Assembly (NCBI GenBank): GCA_023144145.1
Contig: JAGLGG010000108.1
Location: forward strand, 1-9,438
Source of the DNA: Anaerolineales bacterium
Lineage (GTDB): Bacteria; Chloroflexota; Anaerolineae; Anaerolineales; E44-bin32
Length of the DNA: 9,438 nt
Reading direction: 5' to 3'
The notes beneath the pieces were generated by a model. The model saw only the letters and a list, made by a program, of their open reading frames with translations, was not told the origin of the DNA and ran no database searches. The translations under genes were made by a program, and so were the position numbers. This document shows, piece by piece, positions 1-5,272 of the stretch (the stretch's first letter is position 1; each line of letters starts with the position of its first letter).

Positions 1-4
1 AAAT

Positions 5-28
5 GTAGGGGCACAATTTATTGCGCCC
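5..28. repeat. Short palindromic intergenic repeat, family B, copy 1
   Basis: The sequence GTAGGGG is followed by an imperfect palindrome (positions 9-28, GGGCACAATTTATTGCGCCC). A related copy lies at 2126-2150 in the same orientation, sharing the GTAGGGG start and the CAAT/ATTGCGC arms. It may form a small hairpin. It looks like a dispersed, non-coding intergenic repeat; the family name is not known to me. Confidence 0.6.
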
Positions 29-50
29 ATAATGTGGTGTGGAAATTTCG

Positions 51-121
51 ATGTACGGGCGAAGCATTTGCAAACAATTTTCGATATGGGATGAATTTCA
101 GCAAATGCTTCGCCCCTACAT
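51..121. repeat. Inverted repeat, family A (21-nt arms)
   Basis: The left arm at 51-71 and the right arm at 101-121 are complementary over 21 nt with one mismatch (56 against 116). They enclose a 29-nt AT-rich spacer. The core is TGTAGGGGCGAAGCATTTGC, the right arm read on the minus strand. A 23-nt piece of the right arm and its flank (102-124) recurs at 1803-1825 with two differences. The structure resembles a small MITE-like or REP-like element. No target-site duplication or coding capacity is visible. Confidence 0.7.
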
Positions 122-251
122 TGGACTGTTTGAATCCCAGGATTATTTGATACCCAAGAATATTTAATGGGTGCCCATCACCAAGTTTAGGCCTTATATA
201 GACAACTCAGATTGTTTATGGCAAAATTCACTCTATATCTTAAGGATTCCA

Positions 252-950
252 ATGACAAAGAGCTCCATAAAAGACATCGAAACAGGCTTAAACAGATTCG
301 TTAGAAACCGTCGGGTGATCATTGCAGTAAGCGTGGCAGCAGTTTTTGTTGTCGTCATTTTAATTGCAGCAAACGCACGCATTGGTGGCGGAATTATTGA
401 TCCTGAGCCAAGAACCTACCCATACGCATCAGGCACTTCCATGGGTGTCACGGATGCGCCGGTAACGATTATTGAATTCTCAGACTTCCAATGCTCCTTC
501 TGCAGTCAATTTCATTTAGAATCTCTCCCGCAAATCATCGAAAATTACATTGAGACAGGCAAGGTATATTTCGTTTATCGGAATTACACTATCTTGGGAC
601 CGAATTCTTTTCGCGCGGCGAAAAGTGCTCTATGCGCTGCTGAACAGGGTAGTTTTTGGCTTTACCATGACTACTTGTTTTTAAACCAGAATGAGGGTGA
701 CCCCACCGCCTTCTCAAATGCCAGATTGGAAGACTTAGCAGATAGAGCCGGTTTGGATGTTGAAGATTTCCGTGTCTGCCTGATTGACGACCGTACTCAC
801 ACTCAGATTGACGATGATTTCCTACTTGCTCAAAACGCTGGCGCAAATTCAACCCCATCCTTCCTCATCAACGGGATCCTGATCCGAGGCGCTCAAAATT
901 ATGAAATTTTTAAAACAGAGATCGAAGCTGCTTTGGCGAGTACCAATTAA
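252..950 (+). CDS. Membrane-anchored DsbA-like thiol-disulfide oxidoreductase (thioredoxin_4 type)
   Basis: Probably forms or reshuffles disulfide bonds in exported proteins on the outer face of the cytoplasmic membrane. The 232-residue product has a short basic N-terminus, one membrane segment at about residues 21-40 and no lipobox. The DsbA-like thioredoxin domain follows, with active site CSFC (C81, C84) after an EFSDFQ strand and a cis-proline loop STPSF (P202). Two further cysteines (C128 in ALCAAEQ, C176) match those of the next gene and may form a structural disulfide. An upstream in-frame GTG at 171 exists, but ATG 252 is preferred. It has AAGGA at 242-246 and gives a length and topology matching the downstream paralogue. 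No DsbB or VKOR partner is in the window, so oxidase versus isomerase is undecided. Confidence 0.88.
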   Translation: MTKSSIKDIETGLNRFVRNRRVIIAVSVAAVFVVVILIAANARIGGGIIDPEPRTYPYASGTSMGVTDAPVTIIEFSDFQCSFCSQFHLESLPQIIENYIETGKVYFVYRNYTILGPNSFRAAKSALCAAEQGSFWLYHDYLFLNQNEGDPTAFSNARLEDLADRAGLDVEDFRVCLIDDRTHTQIDDDFLLAQNAGANSTPSFLINGILIRGAQNYEIFKTEIEAALASTN

Positions 951-1052
951 TTTGATAAAACTTAATCCAAGTCATAAGCTACCAAAATGTTACAGTTGTC
1001 CTGAACAATAATTATTCCTGAATAATTTCGGGGTGGACAAGTAGGCTTCAAT

Positions 1053-1076
1053 ATGGCAAAATGGCTCGATTTTTAG
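1053..1076 (+). other. Possible 7-codon leader ORF upstream of the second DsbA-like gene
   Basis: ATG at 1053 reads MAKWLDF and then TAG at 1074-1076. It has its own AGG at 1043-1045, seven bases upstream. The stop overlaps the ribosome site (AGGA, 1075-1078) of the gene starting at 1089. The 11 bases AATATGGCAAA around its start recur exactly at the true start, 36 nt away and in frame. It may be a leader peptide or the residue of a small duplication. There is no evidence that it is translated. Confidence 0.25.
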
Positions 1077-1088
1077 GATGGATAGAAT

Positions 1089-1790
1089 ATGGCAAAGAAA
1101 TCTCAAATTAAAGAGCGACGAAGAAAACAGCGTCAAAGACAACAATTAATCACTGGCCTGGTCGTCATTGGAGCGGCACTGATTGTGACCGCAATTCTGA
1201 TTTGGGACAGTGTTCGTCCGATAGGGGACATAATTATTCCAGACCCGATCGACCACCCCCTGGCAGCCGGTACAGGTATGGGGGATCCAAATGCTCCTGT
1301 TGTCATCGAAGAATACTCCGATTACTTGTGCACTTTCTGTCAGCTTTTCGTTGAACAAACAGAACCGCTCATCATACAGGAGTATGTAGCAACAGGTAAG
1401 GTTTATTTTATCTATCGTAATTACATTCGAGTTGCAGACTCAGAAGGGCCTGCTGGCGCCAGCTTATGTGCAGCAGAACAGGATATGTTCTGGGAATACC
1501 ACGACATTCTCTTCGCAAACCAAAGCGGGCATGGCTCTCAAGCGTATACTCCACGCCGATTGGAAGCTTACGCCGATTCAATTGGACTCAATCTAACTCA
1601 ATTCAATGAATGTGTTGACAATAAAGAATACCAAGAAGAATTGCAAAAATATCACGTCCAAGGCGTTGAGCGGGGGCTGGAATCCACCCCGGTTTTTTTC
1701 ATAAACGGGAAGATGATCGAAGGTGCTCGAAGTTTTGATGTCTTCCAGCAAGAGATTGAAGCTGCGTTGGCTTTCATAGGGGAATCTTAG
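1089..1790 (+). CDS. Membrane-anchored DsbA-like thiol-disulfide oxidoreductase, tandem paralogue
   Basis: A 233-residue paralogue of the preceding gene with the same predicted extracytoplasmic disulfide role. The N-terminus is very basic (about residues 3-18, rich in K and R), which orients the membrane segment at 20-39 with the domain outside. The thioredoxin fold carries CTFC (C81, C84) and the cis-proline loop ESTPVF (P201). The second cysteine pair is conserved as C127 and C175. The stretch GKVYFIYRNY is almost identical to the paralogue's GKVYFVYRNY, while other parts have drifted, so the duplication is old. ATG 1089 is preceded by AGGATGG (AGGA at 1075-1078). A 138-bp gap separates the genes, so they may be co-transcribed or not. 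No clear terminator follows, and a family-A repeat begins 13 bases after the stop. Confidence 0.9.
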   Translation: MAKKSQIKERRRKQRQRQQLITGLVVIGAALIVTAILIWDSVRPIGDIIIPDPIDHPLAAGTGMGDPNAPVVIEEYSDYLCTFCQLFVEQTEPLIIQEYVATGKVYFIYRNYIRVADSEGPAGASLCAAEQDMFWEYHDILFANQSGHGSQAYTPRRLEAYADSIGLNLTQFNECVDNKEYQEELQKYHVQGVERGLESTPVFFINGKMIEGARSFDVFQQEIEAALAFIGES

Positions 1791-1802
1791 AAAGATTTTC
1801 CT

Positions 1803-1825
1803 CAAATGCTTCGCCCGTGCATTGG
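1803..1825. repeat. Family A repeat, partial second copy
   Basis: The sequence matches 102-124 at 21 of 23 positions in the same orientation (CAAATGCTTCGCCC is identical). Only one arm of the inverted repeat is present here, so this is a half or decayed copy. It starts 13 bases after the stop of the upstream DsbA-like gene. Confidence 0.65.
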
Positions 1826-1891
1826 TATTGGAAATCGGCCGCGTAGGGCCTCAGCACGCGTCCCCCACAGCCCTGGCATGGGAGCCCGGCC

Positions 1892-2036
1892 TGCTGGATT
1901 GGCTTGCCCCCCAGCTTCCCAGTATTTAGTCCACCGTATGAACCCTCACAAAACCCCCGGGGGTCTAAGCAGCTATTTGGCTGACAAAGATTTTTTGGCT
2001 AGACCCCCGGGGGTTACGATGGCTTGCTGGATTGGC
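1892..2036. repeat. 12-bp direct repeat pair TGCTGGATTGGC
   Basis: TGCTGGATTGGC occurs exactly at 1892-1903 and 2025-2036, 133 bases apart. The pair brackets the CCCCCGGGGG inverted module. This could mark an insertion or an internal duplication within the intergenic repeat block; no function can be assigned. Confidence 0.5.
1952..2015. repeat. Inverted pair of 16-bp CCCCCGGGGG-centred sequences
   Basis: AACCCCCGGGGGTCTA at 1952-1967 is exactly inverted at 2000-2015, with 32 bases between. Each copy also contains a perfect 12-bp palindrome, ACCCCCGGGGGT (1953-1964 and 2003-2014). Each copy could therefore fold alone, or the two could pair as a long stem. There is no T-run of the kind an intrinsic terminator needs directly after the stem. 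Confidence 0.7.
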
Positions 2037-2125
2037 ATTACGTCGCGTTTGCTATTTAGGCATCTGGAGTGCATCGGCTCAGCCGCTGGACTCCTTAAGT
2101 TTTTGAGAGTAGTTTTAGGAAACTC

Positions 2126-2150
2126 GTAGGGGGCGCAATAAATTGCGCTC
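2126..2150. repeat. Short palindromic repeat, family B, copy 2
   Basis: GTAGGGGGCGCAATAAATTGCGCTC resembles 5-28, with GCGCAAT and ATTGCGC arms. Its last two bases are part of the DUF554 stop codon (TCA at 2149-2151 on the plus strand). On that gene's transcript it would form a short hairpin right after the stop, without a U-tract. Confidence 0.6.
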
Positions 2151-2850
2151 AAATGAAGGACAAAATCCACACCAAAATCGGTGCAAATAGCAGCGCGGGG
2201 AGCAGATTCCCCGTTCGAATGCGCTTTATTTCTAGGAGGCTGCTAATCGCCAAACCAAGCAGCACGACTCCCCCAACCGCCGTCATCTCCGCGATCATCG
2301 TTTCAGTGAGCAGGGATTGGGCTTGGATAGCTAATAAACTTATACCACCTTGATAAACCAGCACGATCACGGTAGAAAACAAAACGCCGATACCGAGTGT
2401 TGATGCCAAAGCGAGACTCGCAAATCCATCCATGACCGATTTTGTCGCCAGCAAACTGAAGTCACCAGTGAGACCATCCTGAATAGATCCGAGAATGGCT
2501 AATGGTCCAATTTCAAACAACAAACTTGCGGTTAAGAAACCACGAACAAATTTTTCTTGCTTTGATGATGACTTATCTGAATTAAATCGCGCCTCTAGCC
2601 AAAGACCCAACCGCTTCAATCCCCCTTCGATATCCAACCATTCACCTATGATCCCGCCGATTAATATAGCACCGAGCGGTATCAGAGGGTTCTCAGATTG
2701 CAAAAACAGGCGCACTCCTAATACCAGCGTAAAAAGACCCAATCCTGAAACAACCGTAGTGCGAACCCGATCTGGGATCTTCCCCCCAAGAAAAATGCCG
2801 AGGATTCCACCGATGAAAATGGCGATAACATTGAGAATGGTGCCGGTCAT
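2149..2850 (-). CDS. DUF554 (YqgA/YdfK-like) integral membrane protein
   Basis: A 233-residue, strongly hydrophobic protein of the DUF554 family; its transport substrate or activity is not established. Family hallmarks are a glycine-rich first segment (GGILGIFLGGKIP, about 14-26), IGGIIGEWLDIEGGLKRLG around 64-82, and the central signature GPLAILGSIQDGLTGD (about 115-130) followed by KSVMDGFASLALASTLG. Near the C-terminus, LLGLAISSLLEIKRIRTGNLLPAL is also typical. About six or seven membrane segments are apparent, and the length is normal. Its ATG overlaps the stop of the adenosyltransferase gene as ATGA (2847-2850), so translation is probably coupled and both share the promoter near 3412-3440. 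A link to cobalamin is suggested only by this neighbour. Confidence 0.88.
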   Translation of the reverse strand: MTGTILNVIAIFIGGILGIFLGGKIPDRVRTTVVSGLGLFTLVLGVRLFLQSENPLIPLGAILIGGIIGEWLDIEGGLKRLGLWLEARFNSDKSSSKQEKFVRGFLTASLLFEIGPLAILGSIQDGLTGDFSLLATKSVMDGFASLALASTLGIGVLFSTVIVLVYQGGISLLAIQAQSLLTETMIAEMTAVGGVVLLGLAISSLLEIKRIRTGNLLPALLFAPILVWILSFI

Positions 2851-3404
2851 TTTGAGGTGTCTTTCGCCAAGGTATGGTCACCAAGACCAGATCTTTTGTT
2901 TTCCCATAATACCAGAGCGAAGCAAAGTGAAGAGAGACGATTAAGGTACTTAAGTAGATAGGGGTTGCTCAGGGAACCTTCGATATGCAGTTTAGCGACT
3001 GCGCGTTCTGCCCGTCGCGTCACTGTTCTTGATAGATCAAATGCCGCCCCGGCCAGGCTATCACCAGGGATAATGAATTCTTCTGGGAACTCAACCTCGG
3101 CGGTGAGGTCGTCAATATTCTTCTCAATCCAGGCCACACGTGACGCATCAATGGCACGGAATTTTTCTGCGTTCTCAGGTGTAGCGGCTAACTCTGCCAT
3201 GACGTGATATAGGTCACGCTGAACCCCAGTCACCAATGGAATTATCATCTCGGAATTGGATAGCGCCTTCGCCAATCCAAGGCTGGAGGAGATTTCATCC
3301 ACAGATCCATAAGCCTCAGGCTGGGGGTGAAATTTCGGCACTCTCCCCTCACCCAACAATTTTGTATAGCCATCGTCGCCCTTACGGGAGTAAAAAGAAT
3401 CCAT
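2847..3404 (-). CDS. ATP:cob(I)alamin adenosyltransferase, PduO type
   Basis: Transfers the adenosyl group of ATP to cob(I)alamin to make adenosylcobalamin, the cofactor of mutases, diol dehydratases and class II ribonucleotide reductase. The 185-residue length fits a single-domain PduO/MMAB enzyme, normally a trimer. Visible motifs are the N-terminal ATP-binding loop RKGDDGYTKLLGEGRV (7-22), AYGSVDE with D36, FIIPG with F110, RTVTRRAER (126-134) and NRLSS (N155). By spacing, D36, F110, R126 and N155 correspond to the Lactobacillus reuteri PduO residues D35, F112, R128 and N156. Departures are K8 and Y13 in the loop and serine at the last position of the usual NRLSD, so the enzyme is somewhat divergent. 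ATG 3404 has no Shine-Dalgarno sequence and lies seven bases from a TATAAT, which suggests a leaderless message. It overlaps DUF554 by four bases. Confidence 0.87.
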   Translation of the reverse strand: MDSFYSRKGDDGYTKLLGEGRVPKFHPQPEAYGSVDEISSSLGLAKALSNSEMIIPLVTGVQRDLYHVMAELAATPENAEKFRAIDASRVAWIEKNIDDLTAEVEFPEEFIIPGDSLAGAAFDLSRTVTRRAERAVAKLHIEGSLSNPYLLKYLNRLSSLCFALVLWENKRSGLGDHTLAKDTSK

Positions 3405-3411
3405 GGGTTTG

Positions 3412-3440
3412 ATTATATCTAGTTTGGCTCACTATGCACA
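3412..3440 (-). promoter_or_regulatory. Promoter for the adenosyltransferase-DUF554 operon (near-leaderless)
   Basis: On the minus strand there is a perfect TATAAT (3417 down to 3412). A weak -35, TGTGCA, lies at 3440-3435 with 17-bp spacing. Only seven bases separate the -10 box from ATG 3404, so transcription should start at or beside the A of the start codon. This agrees with the missing ribosome site. Confidence 0.55.
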
Positions 3441-3452
3441 CTGACTTATAAT
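3424..3452 (+). promoter_or_regulatory. comEA promoter
   Basis: TTGGCT (3424-3429), a 17-bp spacer and a perfect TATAAT (3447-3452) form a good sigma-70-like promoter. The start site would be near 3459, giving a leader of about 20 bases. A plausible ribosome site is AGG at 3469-3471, seven bases before ATG 3479; GAGG at 3474-3477 is too close. The -35 lies between the -10 and -35 of the opposing promoter. Confidence 0.6.
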
Positions 3453-3478
3453 CGGGTGAGAGAAAAATAGGTTGAGGC

Positions 3479-4042
3479 ATGAAAAGCTTCCCACAAATTG
3501 GGAATTTTCTGGTCGGTTTATTCCTCGTAATTATCATCGCAGCCGTCATTAATCTGGTCACCGCTCAGCCACGTGGAATACCGATTGAACTCAGTCCGCC
3601 GCCTACTCCGGCTCCGGTGCGGGTCCATGTCAATGGAGCTGTAATCCATCCAGGCGTCTACAGCCTCCCACACAGATCGATTGTCCAAGATGCTATCGAA
3701 GCCGCTGGAGGCCTAACGTCGGTTGCCTCGATTGAGAATATTAACCTGGCATCCCCTTTACAGGATGGACAATTGATCTATATATTTAGCAACGAAGAGT
3801 CTACGACAGAATCGAGCCATATTCCTCCATCGAGTAACACCACTATCCGCCAAATTAACATCAACACCGCGGATGCCTCAGACTTAGAACGCCTTCCCGG
3901 AATCGGTCCAAGCCTGGCCGGCAAGATCGTTGAATTCAGACAATTGAATGGCCCTTTTGAAACAGTAGAGCAATTATTGGAAATTTCAGGCATAGGACCC
4001 TCCAAGTTGGAGGAAATCAAGGATTACATCGTTGTCCGATAA
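3479..4042 (+). CDS. comEA: ComEA-type DNA receptor (SLBB plus helix-hairpin-helix)
   Basis: Binds incoming double-stranded DNA at the outer face of the membrane during natural transformation and delivers it to the ComEC channel. The 187-residue product has one N-terminal membrane segment (about 10-28). A proline-rich linker (38-46) and an SLBB domain with VRVHVNGAVIHPGVYSLP (47-64) follow. After a Ser/Thr-rich linker (107-122) come two helix-hairpin-helix motifs introduced by ININTAD (126-132): LPGIGPSLAGKI (139-150) and ISGIGPSKLEEI (169-180). The GIG hairpins make non-specific contacts with the DNA backbone. This order is the standard ComEA architecture at the usual length. comEC, often adjacent, is not in the window. 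The gene has its own promoter and diverges from the adenosyltransferase gene. Confidence 0.92.
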   Translation: MKSFPQIGNFLVGLFLVIIIAAVINLVTAQPRGIPIELSPPPTPAPVRVHVNGAVIHPGVYSLPHRSIVQDAIEAAGGLTSVASIENINLASPLQDGQLIYIFSNEESTTESSHIPPSSNTTIRQININTADASDLERLPGIGPSLAGKIVEFRQLNGPFETVEQLLEISGIGPSKLEEIKDYIVVR

Positions 4043-4055
4043 TTAATCCGCCAGG

Positions 4056-4095
4056 AATTGAGTTTTTCCTCTTGATGCTCGCTCAATTGGCTTTT
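4056..4095 (+). terminator. Weak candidate terminator after comEA
   Basis: AATTGAG (4056-4062) and CTCAATT (4082-4088) can pair around a 19-nt loop and are followed by GGCTTTT (T-run 4092-4095). The stem is AT-rich and the T-run only four bases long. It sits 14 bases after the comEA stop, where a terminator would be expected. Confidence 0.25.
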
Positions 4096-4129
4096 ACCCA
4101 CTATTAATGTTGCAGTACCTCCTTCCCGC

Positions 4130-4158
4130 TTGCCCGCGATTTGTCAAATTGCTATCAT
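4130..4158 (+). promoter_or_regulatory. Promoter for the DUF4177-fpg operon
   Basis: TTGCCC (4130-4135), 17 bp, then TATCAT (4153-4158, five of six matches to TATAAT). The predicted start site is near 4165, at the first bases of a 23-bp dyad (4164-4186), about 60 bases before the TTG start codon of the first gene. Confidence 0.5.
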
Positions 4159-4163
4159 TGCAT

Positions 4164-4186
4164 GTGAAATGCTCGCGAGATTTCAC
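4164..4186 (+). promoter_or_regulatory. Dyad at the predicted start site: operator or 5' stem-loop
   Basis: GTGAAAT (4164-4170) and ATTTCAC (4180-4186) are perfectly complementary. Between them lies the palindrome CTCGCGAG (4172-4179), shifted by half a base from the outer axis. In RNA it gives a seven-bp stem, one bulged G, two more pairs and a CGCG loop at the very 5' end of the transcript. In DNA it has the size and place of a repressor operator. It lacks a U-run, so it is not a good terminator for comEA. Confidence 0.5.
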
Positions 4187-4227
4187 CTTTGGTTTTCATA
4201 GGAGTGTCTTCTAAGCAGGAGGCCGCC

Positions 4228-4452
4228 TTGCAAAAATGGGAATACTTGTTCGTAAAATGTGGAGATGTTTTCGTTGAGGATTGGCGTCCAAAATATATCA
4301 ACGGAAAAGAGCTTGATGATTGGCAGAAAGGTCCTTCCGTCATTGATTATTGTAGGGAAGCAGGGATCCGTGGATGGGAGATCGTAAATTTCAGCCCCAG
4401 CCAGGCCGGGCTCTCGCTGCTATTTAAAAGACCATTGGAAGATAAAATTTGA
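4228..4452 (+). CDS. Small DUF4177-like protein
   Basis: A 74-residue, probably cytoplasmic protein of unknown function. The start is TTG at 4228, chosen because a perfect AGGAGG (4217-4222) lies five bases upstream. The product then begins (M)QKWEYLFV, the typical DUF4177 opening. An in-frame TTG at 4189 would add 13 residues, but lacks a ribosome site and lies directly against the 4164-4186 dyad. The family's second hallmark, a glycine-tryptophan-glutamate motif, appears as AGIRGWEIVNFSP. Between them is a less typical insert (DWRPKYINGKELDDWQKG). Its stop TGA shares one base with the fpg start (TGATG, 4450-4454), so the two are translationally coupled. Family assignment rests on the short WEY and GWE motifs only. 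Confidence 0.75.
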   Translation: MQKWEYLFVKCGDVFVEDWRPKYINGKELDDWQKGPSVIDYCREAGIRGWEIVNFSPSQAGLSLLFKRPLEDKI

Positions 4453-5270
4453 TGCCGGAACTACCTGAAGTTGAGACGATTGCCCAAAATTTAAAGATGG
4501 GGATAGACACACCAACACTCATCGGACAGGAAATAACGAAGGTATCTACAAGGTGGCCTAGACATATCGAGCGTCCATCCATATCGACATTTCGAAAGAA
4601 AATACGCAACCGTATTATTGAAGATGTCGGTAGGCGAGGGAAGTATTTGGTACTTGATCTCGATGAAGGAACATTGCTCATCCACTTAAGAATGAGCGGT
4701 GATATCCGCATGATAAATGAAGAGGATGTAAGAGGACGGTTTGAACACACCATTCTCCACTTTGCATCTGGCTGGCAGCTAAGGTTCTCTGACGCCAGGA
4801 AATTTGGCAGGATGATTCTGGTGCGAGACCCAGAGGAGATATTTGCAAAGCTGGGTCCTGAGCCGCTCGATCCTGAATTCACCGTGGAGGCTTTCGCCAA
4901 CATCCTTTCCAATAAAAAACGAATGATTAAACCTTTGATCATGGATCAATCTTTTATTGCCGGCATGGGAAACATTTATACCGATGAAGCTTTGCATATC
5001 GCCGGAATCCATCCGAGCCGTCGAAGCGATGGATTGACCTCAGGTCAGGTTGAAGCATTGTGGTCAGGGATAAGAATGGCCCTATTAGCGGGAATTCAAA
5101 ACAATGGCGCCAGTATCGATTGGATTTATCGGGGTGGCGAATATCAAAATCATTTCCGTGTTTATCAGCAACCTGGAGAACCCTGCCCAGTTTGTGAAAC
5201 ACCTATCGAGCGGATAGTCCTCGGACAAAGAGGTACACATTACTGTCCATCGTGTCAAAGGGAGAAATAG
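4452..5270 (+). CDS. mutM: Formamidopyrimidine-DNA glycosylase
   Basis: Base-excision repair enzyme (Fpg/MutM) that removes 8-oxoguanine and formamidopyrimidines and cleaves the abasic site by beta/delta-elimination. It has 272 residues, the normal length. ATG 4452 is the only sensible start because the chain must begin M-PELPEVET, so that proline 2, freed after methionine removal, is the nucleophile. Other visible residues are E3, the conserved lysine K64 in RRGKYL, and the lesion-void fillers M81, R116 (DARKFG) and F118. The H2TH region QSFIAGMGNIYTDEAL (166-181) follows. The C-terminal zinc finger has C245/C248 and C265/C268, with R260 in the GQRGTHYC hairpin. All catalytic and zinc-binding residues are present. 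GGAAG at 4437-4441 is a modest ribosome site, and coupling to the upstream gene is likely. Confidence 0.97.
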   Translation: MPELPEVETIAQNLKMGIDTPTLIGQEITKVSTRWPRHIERPSISTFRKKIRNRIIEDVGRRGKYLVLDLDEGTLLIHLRMSGDIRMINEEDVRGRFEHTILHFASGWQLRFSDARKFGRMILVRDPEEIFAKLGPEPLDPEFTVEAFANILSNKKRMIKPLIMDQSFIAGMGNIYTDEALHIAGIHPSRRSDGLTSGQVEALWSGIRMALLAGIQNNGASIDWIYRGGEYQNHFRVYQQPGEPCPVCETPIERIVLGQRGTHYCPSCQREK

Positions 5271-5272
5271 AT

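Larger units (their letters stand above)
1791..2148. other. Gene-free, GC-rich, repeat-laden stretch between convergent genes
   Basis: This stretch separates the convergent DsbA-like gene and DUF554 gene. Open frames here do not resemble proteins and lack ribosome sites. It begins with a half copy of repeat A and ends with a copy of repeat B. In between lie a direct repeat (TGCTGGATTGGC at 1892-1903 and 2025-2036) and two inverted copies of a CCCCCGGGGG-centred sequence. It looks like a nest of non-coding repeats, possibly remnants of non-autonomous elements, rather than a decayed gene. Confidence 0.6.

Noticed and set aside
212..239. Possible promoter TTGTTT-16-TATATC ahead of the first DsbA-like gene
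   Set aside because: Its start site would fall at or after the ribosome site (242-246), and both boxes match weakly.
171..251. In-frame GTG extension of the first DsbA-like protein by 27 residues
   Set aside because: No ribosome site precedes GTG 171. The extension has no counterpart in the paralogue, and AAGGA sits ahead of ATG 252.
994..1042. Dyad TTGTCC/GGACAA and AT-rich palindrome AATAATTATT between the DsbA-like genes
   Set aside because: The arms are six bases and 33 apart, the inner palindrome is simple AT sequence, and there is no T-run. Chance is sufficient.
1806..2129. 107-codon plus-strand open frame in the repeat-rich gap
   Set aside because: Composition is unlike a protein, it starts inside a repeat, has no ribosome site, and spans palindromes.
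2495..2944. Long plus-strand open frame opposite DUF554
   Set aside because: It is antisense to a clearly recognised family gene; the product is low-complexity and unlike any known protein.
4189..4227. TTG 4189 as start of the DUF4177-like protein
   Set aside because: It has no ribosome site, lies against the dyad, and family members begin near the WEY motif, matching TTG 4228 with AGGAGG.
4424..4942. 172-codon minus-strand open frame within fpg
   Set aside because: It is antisense to fpg, whose catalytic and family motifs are intact; no ribosome site or similarity supports it.
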